Position numbers and translations under genes: made by a program | Notes under the pieces: model-generated | The model's database searches: none | Told to the model about the DNA's origin: nothing | What the model saw: the letters and a program-made list of their open reading frames with translations, nothing else | NCBI GenBank assembly: GCA_016719565.1 | Contig: JADJYU010000007.1 | Location: 434,001 to 498,000 of the forward strand | DNA length: 64,000 nt | Source of the DNA: Ignavibacteria bacterium | Lineage (GTDB): Bacteria; Bacteroidota; Ignavibacteria; Tepidaquicellales; Tepidaquicellaceae | Reading direction: 5' to 3' | In this document: in pieces, positions 9,405 through 17,332 of the stretch | Position numbering within the stretch: position 1 is the first letter of the stretch | How the letters are laid out: each line of letters opens with the position of its first letter

Positions 9405-9681
9405 AACAGCAATCTTGTTATTGATTTTATAAATGGTTTATTTTACTTTGTACACAACCCGCTAACGAAAACTAATTCTTTAACATCAATACACGTATAT
9501 TTTTCAGGTCTATCATAACAGGAATAGTTATAATATATATTAAAATCATTTCTTTTTTTTTATAAAACAATTCCCGGAGTTAACGTATATAAAAAATCAA
9601 AAAGTAAAGCATTCGAATTAAACAGCTGAATTCTAAATTCCAACTGAGTAAATTTTTCTAATCATATAAATAAAAAACATC

Positions 9682-12042
9682 ATGGCAAACAATGAAAACG
9701 GAAGAGACATACTTCCTATTCCTGAAAGAAAGCACGTAGGACTGACGACTTATGATGCTAAAGACCCCGACACAAAATTTCCGCCGATCACAGAGATCCG
9801 TCCGCCTAAAGGCGCGCCGAATATTCTTGTTGTATTAATTGATGACGCGGGCTTTGCGGCTTCAGGTCCGTTCGGCGGTGTGATCAATACACCGGCTGCG
9901 GATGAGCTTGCAAAAAATGGACTGAGATACAGCAGATTTCATACAACAGCATTATGCTCACCTACACGCGCAGCAATACTGACCGGAAGGAATCACCACT
10001 CAGTCGGAATGGGCGGCGTAACTGAAATTGCAACTTCAGCTCCGGGATATAACTCAGTCATTCCAAAAGATAAAGCTCCGCTTGCATTGACCTTAAAGTT
10101 AAACGGTTACTCAACTGCGCAATTCGGAAAGTGCCATGAAGTTCCGGTCTGGCAGACAAGTCCGATGGGACCTTATGATCAGTGGCCTACCGGCGGCGGC
10201 GGGTTTGAATATTTTTACGGATTTATAGGAGGAGAAACAAATCAGTGGTATCCTGCAATATATGAAGGAACCACACCTGTCGAACCGGAAAAAACACCTG
10301 AAGAAGGTTATCACTTTACAGATGATATGACCAACAAAGCGATCAGCTGGATGCAGCAGCAAAAGGCATTAATGCCGGACAAACCGTTTTTTATGTACTT
10401 TGCTCCGGGCGCAACTCACGCCCCTCATCAGGCGCCTAAAGAATATATAGATAAATACAAAGGTAAATTTAGTATGGGATGGGATAAGATAAGAGAAGAA
10501 ATTTTTGCAAATCAGAAAAAACTTGGCGTGATTCCAAAAGATGCTGTTCTTACTGAAAGACCTAAGGAAATACCTGCCTGGGATGATATGCCAAAAGAGC
10601 TGATCCCTATACTTGAACGCGAAATGGAATGTTATGCCGGATTCATGGATCACACTGATCATCATGTTGGCCGTTTGTTTGACAGTCTTAAAAATCTTGA
10701 GATCTTTGATGATACTCTTATCTATTATATTGTCGGAGACAACGGAGCATCGGCAGAAGGCACGCTGAACGGATGTTTTAATGAAATGGCGACATTAAAC
10801 GGCATGGCCGGTATAGAAACTCCTGAATTTCTTATGTCGAAAATTGATGAGTTTGGAGGAACTGAAGCTTATAACCATTATGCTGTCGGCTGGGCATGGG
10901 CAATGGATACTCCGTATCAATGGACAAAGCAGGTGGCTTCGCACTTTGGCGGAACACGTAACGGAACTATCATACACTGGCCAAAAGGAATTAAATCAAA
11001 AGGCGAGATCCGTTCTCAGTTCCATCATGTTATTGATATTGCGCCGACCATTCTCGAAGCAGCCGGAATTCCTCACCCTACGATTGTGAATAGTATTCAT
11101 CAGTCTCCTTTGGAAGGATTCAGCATGATCTATTCATTTAATGACGCCAAAGCGGCGGATACACATGAGACGCAGTATTTTGAAATGTTCTGTAACCGCG
11201 GAATATATCATAAGGGCTGGACTGCAGTCACGCGTCACGGTACACCGTGGTTAGGCGCGAATAAAAATGCATTTGATGATGATGTATGGGAGTTGTATGA
11301 TACCAATACAGACTGGACTCAGTCAAAAGATCTCTCGAAAGAAATGCCGGAGAAAGCTCACGAAATGCAGCGTTTATTTTTAATTGAAGCCACAAAATAT
11401 AATGTACTTCCTTTAGACGACAGATCGTTTGAGAGATTCAATCCTGATCTTGCCGGCAGACCTCAGTTAATAAAAGGGAAAACTCAATTGCTTTTCGGCG
11501 GAATGGGAAGACTGAGTGAAAATTCTGTAATAAATATAAAGAATAAATCTATTTCAATAACTGCGGAGTTAGAAGTTCCTGAATCCGGCGCAAACGGTGT
11601 TATCATTGCACAGGGCGGAAATATAAACGGCTGGAGCTTATATGCATTAAACGGTAAACTAAAATATTGTTATAACTTTTTTGGAGTTGAATATTATTAC
11701 GCTGAGTCAGATAAAGATATCCCTTCAGGCAAACATCAGGTAAGAATGGAATTCAAATATGACGGAGGCGGACTGGCAAAAGGCGGTGATGTTTCGCTAT
11801 ACTTAGACGGTAAAAAATTCGGAGAAGGACGCATAGAGAAAACTGTGCCAATGGCTTTTTCCGCTGACGAGACCTGTGATGTCGGCTCAGAAGGCGGAGC
11901 GCCTGTATCACCTGATTACGGACCAACCGGCAACAAATTTTCAGGCAAAGTAAACTGGGTACAGATCGATGTCGAAGGAGATGATCACGATCACCTTATC
12001 TCACCCGAAGAAAGATATAAAGTTGCGATGGCAAAACAGTAA
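9682..12042 (+). CDS. Type I sulfatase (arylsulfatase) with C-terminal LamG-like domain
   Basis: 786 aa. The alkaline-phosphatase-like sulfatase core carries metal ligands 'LIDDAG' (D54, D55), the formylglycine motif CSPTR with Cys92 in 'ALCSPTRAAILTGR', and downstream metal or substrate residues 'FGKCHE', 'ATHAPHQAP' and 'VGDNGA'. Cys92 must be oxidised to formylglycine by a maturase not seen here. Residues from about 620 onward form a beta-rich, concanavalin/LamG-like module ('GVIIAQGGNINGWSLY', 'VSLYLDGKKFGEG'). There is no signal peptide from ATG 9682, so it should be cytoplasmic, unusual for polysaccharide sulfatases but seen in the large arylsulfatase group. A terminator follows at 12097. 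Confidence 0.9.
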   Translation: MANNENGRDILPIPERKHVGLTTYDAKDPDTKFPPITEIRPPKGAPNILVVLIDDAGFAASGPFGGVINTPAADELAKNGLRYSRFHTTALCSPTRAAILTGRNHHSVGMGGVTEIATSAPGYNSVIPKDKAPLALTLKLNGYSTAQFGKCHEVPVWQTSPMGPYDQWPTGGGGFEYFYGFIGGETNQWYPAIYEGTTPVEPEKTPEEGYHFTDDMTNKAISWMQQQKALMPDKPFFMYFAPGATHAPHQAPKEYIDKYKGKFSMGWDKIREEIFANQKKLGVIPKDAVLTERPKEIPAWDDMPKELIPILEREMECYAGFMDHTDHHVGRLFDSLKNLEIFDDTLIYYIVGDNGASAEGTLNGCFNEMATLNGMAGIETPEFLMSKIDEFGGTEAYNHYAVGWAWAMDTPYQWTKQVASHFGGTRNGTIIHWPKGIKSKGEIRSQFHHVIDIAPTILEAAGIPHPTIVNSIHQSPLEGFSMIYSFNDAKAADTHETQYFEMFCNRGIYHKGWTAVTRHGTPWLGANKNAFDDDVWELYDTNTDWTQSKDLSKEMPEKAHEMQRLFLIEATKYNVLPLDDRSFERFNPDLAGRPQLIKGKTQLLFGGMGRLSENSVINIKNKSISITAELEVPESGANGVIIAQGGNINGWSLYALNGKLKYCYNFFGVEYYYAESDKDIPSGKHQVRMEFKYDGGGLAKGGDVSLYLDGKKFGEGRIEKTVPMAFSADETCDVGSEGGAPVSPDYGPTGNKFSGKVNWVQIDVEGDDHDHLISPEERYKVAMAKQ

Positions 12043-12048
12043 AAGCAT

Positions 12049-12070
12049 AACCGGACTTTGATATCCGGTT
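12049..12070 (+). other. Small hairpin after the sulfatase
   Basis: AACCGGA at 12049-12055 pairs with TCCGGTT at 12064-12070, just 7 bp after the sulfatase stop. It lacks a T-run, so by itself it is not a classical terminator; it may protect the mRNA end. Confidence 0.45.
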
Positions 12071-12096
12071 AGTTTTGAATCAACAAGAAAATCATT

Positions 12097-12131
12097 ACCC
12101 TTCTCAGACTATAGTTTGGGAAGGGTTTTTG
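12097..12131 (+). terminator. Rho-independent terminator after the sulfatase
   Basis: ACCCTTC (12097-12103) pairs with GAAGGGT (12120-12126) and is followed directly by a run of T. It sits 55 bp after the sulfatase stop and separates it from the MATE gene. Confidence 0.75.
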
Positions 12132-12305
12132 TTCTAGATTTCATCTAATTCACTATCCCGATTTGGAATGGCGCTCTATTATGATCCGATGCGTATTAAA
12201 AAATCAGATGAAAAGCTGAAATAAGATTCATATTTTAACCACTCTAAAACAATTACCCTGAGTGGTAACGAAGAAACAAAACAACTATCAGAAAATAAAA
12301 ACTTT

Positions 12306-13744
12306 ATGTCCGATAGCGAACACATGACATCAGATCCGGAAAACGACGCTCAACACAAAAATCATTTCTGGAATGATCTGAAGAATGCAGTCAAAGGAAC
12401 GGATTCTGATTATACAAAAATAAATATCAACAGAGCTGTATTCCTTCTGGCTGTTCCGATGATACTTGAGCTTGTAATGGAATCCACCTTTGCAGTAGTG
12501 GATATTTACTTTGTAGGAAAGATCGGCGCTTCAGCCATAGCAACTGTCGGACTTACAGAGACTTTTATGTTTCTTCTGTATTCGATATCAATGGGATTTG
12601 CAACGGCGGTAACGGCAATAGTATCAAGAAGGATCGGTGAGAAAAAATATGAAGAAGCCGGCTCTGTAGCTATACAGTCAATAATCATTGGCATCGCAGC
12701 GTCTATACCTTTTTCTGTTGCAGGAATATTTTTCTCAAAGGAACTGCTGGGTCTGATGGGAGCTGATCAGTGGACTATCGATCACGGTTACAAATACACG
12801 CAGTGGATGCTTGGCGGAAATGCTGTGATAATGCTGCTCTATATAATTAACGCAGTATTCCGCGGAGCGGGGGACGCTGCAATTGCAATGAGAGTATTGT
12901 GGATCTCGAATATCATAAATATTTTTTTAGACCCGCTGCTTATTTTCGGCTGGGGATTCATTCCCGCTTACGGAATTGAAGGAGCCGCTATCGCTACTAA
13001 CATCGGAAGAGGCGCGGGAGTTATGATACAGTTATATGTATTGTTCAAAGGCGGTAAACATATTAAGGCGAAGCTTAACCAGATACGTCTGAACGTTAAA
13101 GTAATGCTCAACTTACTCCGCACGTCAGTCGGCGGCATAGGTCAGATGTTCGTCGGAATGGCTTCATGGATCTTTCTTATGAGAATAATGGCTGACATCA
13201 GCAGCGAAGCAATTGCAGGCGCTACTATCACAGTGAGAATAATGCTGTTTTCAATTATGCCTGCATGGGGATTATCGAATGCAGCCGCTACACTGGTAGG
13301 TCAGAATCTCAGGGCAGAGTTTTCCCCGACAGAGCTGAAGCCGCAGTATGGAAGACAGGATTTTTTAATATGCTCTTCTTAATTATAATTTCAGTCATTT
13401 ACTTTTTCTTCAATGAATCATTAATGAGAATTTTTACTGATGATAAAAAAGTAATTGAGATCGTCGGAGTGGCTGCAAATACTGTCATATTCTTTTTTTT
13501 TGTATACGGCTGGTGGATGGTAGCTGTGCAGGCGTTCAACGGAGCAGGCGATACTAAAACACCAACTCTTATTAATCTCGTTTTCTTCTGGCTGATACAA
13601 ATCCCGCTTTCATATTTCCTCGCAGTATATCTCGGCTGGCAGTATTCGGGAGTATTCTGGGGAGTATTCATTTCAGAAACATCAGTCGGATTATTTACAC
13701 TCTGGCTTTTTACAAGAGGTAAATGGAAAAATGTAAAAGTCTGA
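12306..13744 (+). pseudogene. MATE-family efflux transporter, interrupted by one frameshift
   Basis: Two overlapping frames make one MATE protein of about 479 aa. The first (12306-13382) begins with a soluble leader, then typical MATE helices ('FLLAVPMILELVMESTFAVVD', 'MSMGFATAVTAIVSRRIGE', 'INAVFRGAGDAAIA'). The second carries the end ('FPDRAEAAVWKTGFFNM', 'QAFNGAGDTKTPTLI'). The switch is near 13310-13320: the conserved 'VGQNL.AG.P.RAE' motif is restored if one base, for instance a G, is added after 13316. MATE proteins export drugs or cations using Na+ or H+ gradients. The gene is either truly inactivated or the base is missing from the assembly. Everything else is full length. Confidence 0.8.
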
Positions 13745-13846
13745 TATATACATTTCGCCGCGGTTGGCGGTTGTTGTTTAAGATAAAAGTAAAAGGAAAT
13801 AGGAAATTGGTATTTGCCTGTGTCGGAAATATTTTAATAAGTTTTT

Positions 13847-13881
13847 CCGCCGCGGTTGGTGTTGCTCCATCCACCAACCGC
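13847..13881. repeat. Dispersed hairpin repeat, copy 2
   Basis: GCGGTTGGTG and CACCAACCGC form a perfect 10-bp stem around a TTGCTCCATC loop. It is nearly identical to 9301-9336, and a partial relative lies at 13755-13770. The following 13890-13945 stretch contains two more small palindromes (AACGAG...CTCGTT and CCAATC...GATTGG), so the whole gap 13745-13949 is repeat-derived intergenic DNA. Confidence 0.6.
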
Positions 13882-13949
13882 AAATCTAAGGAACGAGCTT
13901 CCCTCGTTACCAATCTCCCGATTGGGAACGCGCTCTTTGAGCTTCTAAC

Positions 13950-14253
13950 TCACTTCTTTTTCGCTTTATATTTCTTCATCTCTTCTTCCACTCTGTCCGC
14001 CAGAATCATCTTAATCAAAGACTGATAGGGGACATCGCGTTCATTCGCCATTGCCTTTATTCTGTCTAATATGGAAGAAGGCATTCTGATGGAAATAGAT
14101 TCTGTAGAATACTTTAATCCCGGGAATACAACTCTGCGCCGTGCTCCAGTCGAAATATTGTGAAGTGTCAGCCTTATCCCAGAACTGTCTTTCTTCGTCT
14201 TCAGTCTTAAAGACCGGGATTGGCTTTAACTTCTTCTTTAAGTTTGTGTTCAT
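13950..14253 (-). pseudogene. brnA: BrnA-family antitoxin, frameshifted
   Basis: The minus strand encodes a typical BrnA antitoxin in two frames. From ATG at 14253 the first frame reads 'FKTEDEERQFWDKADTSQYF' then DWSTA. After a shift near 14140 (consistent with one missing base) the second frame gives 'RRVVFPGLKYSTESISIRM' and the ribbon-helix-helix region 'ANERDVPYQSLIKMILADR', ending at the stop at 13950-13952. BrnA binds and neutralises the BrnT ribonuclease and represses the operon. The start overlaps the stop of the toxin gene upstream (ATGA), the standard brnT-brnA order. If the frameshift is real, the toxin would be unprotected, so a sequencing error or co-loss of toxin activity is plausible. 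Confidence 0.75.
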
Positions 14254-14522
14254 AAAATCCTTTCTTTTTTACTCATATCTCTTGCGAAGATTATTCTGAT
14301 TTTGTTTTTTCTGATCGTGAATATAATTGTAAGAAGTCTTTGCTTTGACTCGCCGAACATCTGAAATCTCTCTTCATTCAGATAAGCTGTCCTTAATACA
14401 ATGAATGGCTGACTGTTAAAAACTTCTTCCGCTTCTCTGTCACTGACACTGTGTTTCAGGAAATTCTTCTGATTATTTCCCGTATCCCATTCAAATCCTT
14501 CTATGTCTTTTATCTCAATCAT
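14250..14522 (-). CDS. brnT: BrnT-family toxin (ribonuclease)
   Basis: 90 aa from ATG at 14522; the frame is open further upstream but the BrnT fold starts at 'MIEIKDIEGFEWDTGNNQKN'. The family pattern is clear: 'FEWD..N...N..KH.VS..EAEEVF', then 'ERFQMFGES', 'LLTIIFTIR' and 'IRIIFARDMSKKE'. BrnT toxins are RelE-like RNases that block translation and are neutralised by BrnA. The gene overlaps the antitoxin start by 4 bp. It lies among dispersed repeats in an accessory region, fitting a mobile toxin-antitoxin module. Confidence 0.85.
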   Translation of the reverse strand: MIEIKDIEGFEWDTGNNQKNFLKHSVSDREAEEVFNSQPFIVLRTAYLNEERFQMFGESKQRLLTIIFTIRKNKIRIIFARDMSKKERIL

Positions 14523-14596
14523 AGTATATGCTAAACATATACATTTTAGTTTAGAATGTAAAGACTTTTTTATATTACGAATTATTTTTAAAATGT

Positions 14597-14622
14597 CATT
14601 CCCGCGTGCTCCCGGCGGGAAT
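14597..14622. repeat. Dispersed palindrome with ATTCCCGC / GCGGGAAT arms
   Basis: ATTCCCGC and GCGGGAAT pair around a GTGCTCCCG loop upstream of brnT. This is the common 'cattcccgc' type of intergenic palindrome seen in many bacteria; it may also act as a weak terminator or REP-like element. Confidence 0.5.
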
Positions 14623-14754
14623 CCAATCAACAGTGAGTCTCATGTTAAGAGTTGAGAACGCACTCTTCAAATAAAAAAGCATAAATCAAAAACCCTCTTT
14701 CTATTCCGGAAATTATAAAAATACCCATCTAAAAATAACCATTAAATCACAATT

Positions 14755-14935
14755 GAAAAAAAATTCACTTCACAAAATCGTCAAAATGTCCGTAGTTTTT
14801 TTGATCAATCTCAGGTTAATTTTGTATAGTTCTTTAAAATAGATTTGATCATTACTTAAGAAGAGAACAGCGATATGTAAAATCAAATTAACCGGTGAAA
14901 TATTGAATTGGAGTTTGTCAGTTAAATCACGTAGA
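14755..14935 (+). repeat. Promoter-leader duplication, copy 1
   Basis: A segment of about 175 bp that recurs at 14988-15165. Shared blocks include 'CAAAATCGTCAAAATGTCCG', a T-run, 'TTTGTATAGTTCTTT', 'TTGATCAT', a 'GGTGAAAT' and a 'TTGGAGTT' near the end. It contains TAATTTTG at 14817-14824, which matches the Bacteroidota -7 motif TAnnTTTG; the -33 region reads GTAG, a weak match. Substitutions are spread through the copy, so the duplication is not recent, yet spacing is kept. Confidence 0.7.
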
Positions 14936-14987
14936 AATCGCAGAATGCCTTAAAGCTCATATTCTAAAAATCATTCACTATCAAGTA

Positions 14988-15165
14988 GAAAAAATTTCAC
15001 TCTACAAAATCGTCAAAATGTCCGTTGTTTTTTCTATAAATCAGGTGTTAACTTTGTATAGTTCTTTTAAATAGAATTGATCATCACTTCAGCTGATATC
15101 AGAGTTGAGCAGAATTCTAAAAGCGGTGAAATTAAGGATTGGAGTTAATCAGTTAAGTCTCGCAG
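14988..15165 (+). repeat. Promoter-leader duplication, copy 2
   Basis: Second copy of the segment at 14755-14935, offset by about 233 bp. It is the copy nearest to the 21-bp array and holds the better promoter (15024-15056). The conservation of blocks downstream of the putative start site suggests that the transcribed leader, not just the promoter, is under selection. Confidence 0.7.
15024..15056 (+). promoter_or_regulatory. Putative Bacteroidota-type promoter for the 21-bp array / helical-protein transcript
   Basis: GTTG at 15024-15027, 21 bp, then TAACTTTG at 15049-15056, close to the TTTG(-33)/TAnnTTTG(-7) consensus. Transcription would start near 15063 and run through the array toward the gene at 16185, giving a leader of about 1.1 kb unless processed. 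Confidence 0.5.
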
Positions 15166-15216
15166 GGATTGTTAAAAGCGCAGGAGTCTAAATTAAATTC
15201 AAAGATGCCTACTCCG

Positions 15217-15953
15217 AAAGACAAATAACTTTACCCTGGAGAGATTAAAACTTAAGCCGGAGACTAAAAACTTTTAAGCGAAGACTTTAAACTTTAATTG
15301 GGAGTCTCATAACTTTAAAGTGAAGACTTAAAAATTTTATTCGGAGTCTCATAACTTTAAATAGAAGACTTAAAACTTTAAAGCGAAGACTTAAAAGTTT
15401 AAAGAGAAGACTAAAAACTTCAAAGCGGAGACACATAACTTTTAAAAAATAGACATCTGACTTTTAAGTATAGACACCAAATAGCAAAGTGAAGCCATCT
15501 GACATCAAAGCGAAGCCATTTGACATAAAAGTGAAGACACCTAATATGATACGGAAGGCTCCTAACATGATACGGAAGAAAATTAACATGATAGCGAAGT
15601 CATATGACATCCAGGCGAAGCAATCTGACATCCAAGCGAAGCCACGTAACATCCCTGGAATTTTATTTAACAGCCGCGCGGAGAAAATTTTTAAGTTGAT
15701 CCGGGACTTTTAGCAGTATCCGGAAAAGGAATTACAGTGTGCCGAAGCTGTATGACGGTGTCCCGGAGAGGTTTGACAGTGTGCCGGAGATGTATGACAG
15801 TATGCGGGAGATGAATGACAATGTGCCGGAGATGTATGACAGTATGCCGGAGACGAATGACAATGTGCCGGAGATGTATGACAGTGTGCCGGAGTCGTAT
15901 GACGATGTGCCGAAGACTATGAACAGTGTATCTAAGCCGTGTGTTTTTAAATA
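15217..15953 (+). repeat. Tandem array of about 35 units of 21 bp (skeleton GRAG-N5-TRAC-N8)
   Basis: The stretch keeps a strict 21-bp period (one 22-bp unit near 15448 and one extra base between 15680 and 15723) for 737 bp. Each unit has GRAG at positions 1-4 and TRAC (TAAC or TGAC) at 10-13; the five bases between them and the last eight vary. Three sub-blocks differ in sequence: 15238-15447 (AT-rich, e.g. GAAGACTTAAAAC...), 15448-15658 (GAAGCCATCTGACATC...), and 15744-15932 (GGAGATGTATGACAGTG...), with four poorly matching units (15659-15743) still in phase. No single frame is open through it (TAA occurs in the first block), so it is probably not a protein gene as a whole, although the last block is open on both strands with 7-residue repeats. 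It lies between a duplicated promoter and a helical-protein gene. Confidence 0.85.
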
Positions 15954-16011
15954 AAAACCATAAAACCGCAAATATAAGCTTAATTCAGCAAGATTGTAAA
16001 AGATTTCCACA

Positions 16012-16042
16012 GGCGGAGTCTCCTGCTCTTTGGGACTCCGCC
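16012..16042 (+). other. Strong stem-loop between the array and the helical-protein gene
   Basis: GGCGGAGTC (16012-16020) and GACTCCGCC (16034-16042) form a perfect 9-bp GC-rich stem with a 13-base loop. No T-run follows, so it is more likely an RNA processing/structure element or attenuator than a simple terminator. Confidence 0.6.
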
Positions 16043-16184
16043 GATGACCAAACTCTACTTTCGTCAGAGTCACGGAAAATCACCGGAGACTATGACGGGG
16101 GACAAAAACAAAAATTTAAAAAAGACCCGGCCGGTCTGAATAACAAAAACAAATAAATCATTAACTAAAAAAAAGGAGTAAAAA

Positions 16185-16934
16185 ATGAACAAGAGACTAA
16201 GCAACAAACTGACAATGCTGGGTGGCGTTCACGCTTATCTGTCAGAACATGAAAACATATACCCGTCGAATCCGGGTATGATAAATGTAAGAGAAAAGCT
16301 TCATCTGAAGATAACTGAGATTCAAAACAGGGAAATTCAAAGATTAAACGTACTCAAAGGAAAAAGAGAAGCAAAAGCAACTTACCGTGAACTGCTGATC
16401 ACCGGCGGACTTTCCTTTGCGGCAAAGCTCTTTGATCTTGGTAAAGAAATGAATAACATAGAGCTGAGCTCCCAGTCTGACTTCACAAGATCAGAACTTG
16501 ACAAACAAAGAGATCTGGAATTGCTTGCCACACTGGAATTTATAAAAGAAAATTCTGAAGCTTACATTGAAGGACTTTCAGCTTACGGAATAAACGAAGA
16601 AAAACTCCGGGACTATGCGGCGAATCTGTCAATATACAAGTCTTCACTTGAAAGTAAGCTGACATCTGAAGCTATAAAATCCAGCGCCGGAAAAACCTTA
16701 GCTGTCTTATTTCAGGAAGCGAGTCAGATACTGAGATCACTGGATAAAATGATGGAGGAGTTCTACGGTACGGAAAGGCAGTTCTATGTGGGATACAAGT
16801 CAGCCCGCAATATAAAGGACCTTGGTATCAGACACAAACCGGATACGCAGGGGCTGTTACTGATCAGGACCGGTGTGAACGGAGAGGAAGCGAAAAATAT
16901 GGAAACACTTCCTATGAAAGTAACAAAGCAGTAA
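16185..16934 (+). CDS. All-helical protein of unknown function downstream of the 21-bp array
   Basis: 249 aa, ATG preceded by a strong ribosome site (AAAGGAG, 8 bases from the start), which is rare in this window. The sequence is alpha-helical and charged, with no signal peptide or membrane segment. Landmarks: N-terminal helix with 'GGVHAYLSEHENIY', a long helix around residues 35-65 rich in Lys/Arg/Glu, 'LFDLGKEMNNIEL', 'YIEGLSAYGINEEKL', and a C-terminal 'FYVGYKSARNIKDLGIRH' motif. From memory, this layout, especially the 'FY..Y..AR.I.DLG.R' ending, matches a large family of 200-250-aa hypothetical proteins abundant in Bacteroidota; this needs a search. It may be expressed from the promoter at 15024, with the array in its leader. 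The mechanism is unknown. Confidence 0.8.
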   Translation: MNKRLSNKLTMLGGVHAYLSEHENIYPSNPGMINVREKLHLKITEIQNREIQRLNVLKGKREAKATYRELLITGGLSFAAKLFDLGKEMNNIELSSQSDFTRSELDKQRDLELLATLEFIKENSEAYIEGLSAYGINEEKLRDYAANLSIYKSSLESKLTSEAIKSSAGKTLAVLFQEASQILRSLDKMMEEFYGTERQFYVGYKSARNIKDLGIRHKPDTQGLLLIRTGVNGEEAKNMETLPMKVTKQ

Positions 16935-16939
16935 GACGC

Positions 16940-16996
16940 GGTTCTCCCTGAACCCCTCCCTGAGTCAATAATAAAAGGAGGGGAGCGGGGGAAACC
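16940..16996 (+). terminator. Long imperfect hairpin after the helical-protein gene
   Basis: The 20-base arms at 16940-16959 and 16977-16996 pair imperfectly, with a perfect inner stem CCCCTCC / GGAGGGG. It begins 6 bp after the stop and probably ends or protects the transcript; it lacks a clean T-run. The remaining gap 16997-17332 is AT-rich with no gene that I can support. Confidence 0.5.
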
Positions 16997-17332
16997 GAAT
17001 AAACACTGTCTTAGCCTCCTCTATATGAATTCCTAAAAATATCAGACGCAGCGGGCAGGATCCGGGATATTGCAATCAAGTGAATACAATAAATCAAATT
17101 TTCAAAAACTGAATTTTTAAAATAAGACACTTCGAATGAGATTTATTTTTAAAAGGAAAATAATTCAGAATTAGTAAAGAGAATGCAAAATTAATATCTG
17201 AACATGATATATATTATGTTTTGTAATTATAGTTTTTTGTATAATTATGCGGCCGGAAATGAGTTTCAATAAAGGATAAAAATTGATTTTGCAAAACATC
17301 TTTCTTAAATTAAAATAAAAACTTTTACCGCT

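Noticed and set aside
13723..14025. 100-aa gene between MATE and brnA
   Set aside because: It runs through the dispersed hairpin repeat and the antisense of brnA; composition and lack of start signal argue against a gene.
15217..15953. CRISPR array
   Set aside because: The period is 21 bp in total and there are no long identical repeats alternating with unique spacers; no cas gene is near. The units vary gradually, unlike a CRISPR.
15732..16073. Minus-strand gene with 7-residue repeats (and 15489-15713, 15739-15954 on plus)
   Set aside because: Open frames arise because the unit length is a multiple of 3; several frames on both strands are open at once, and no start signal or non-repeat domain is attached.
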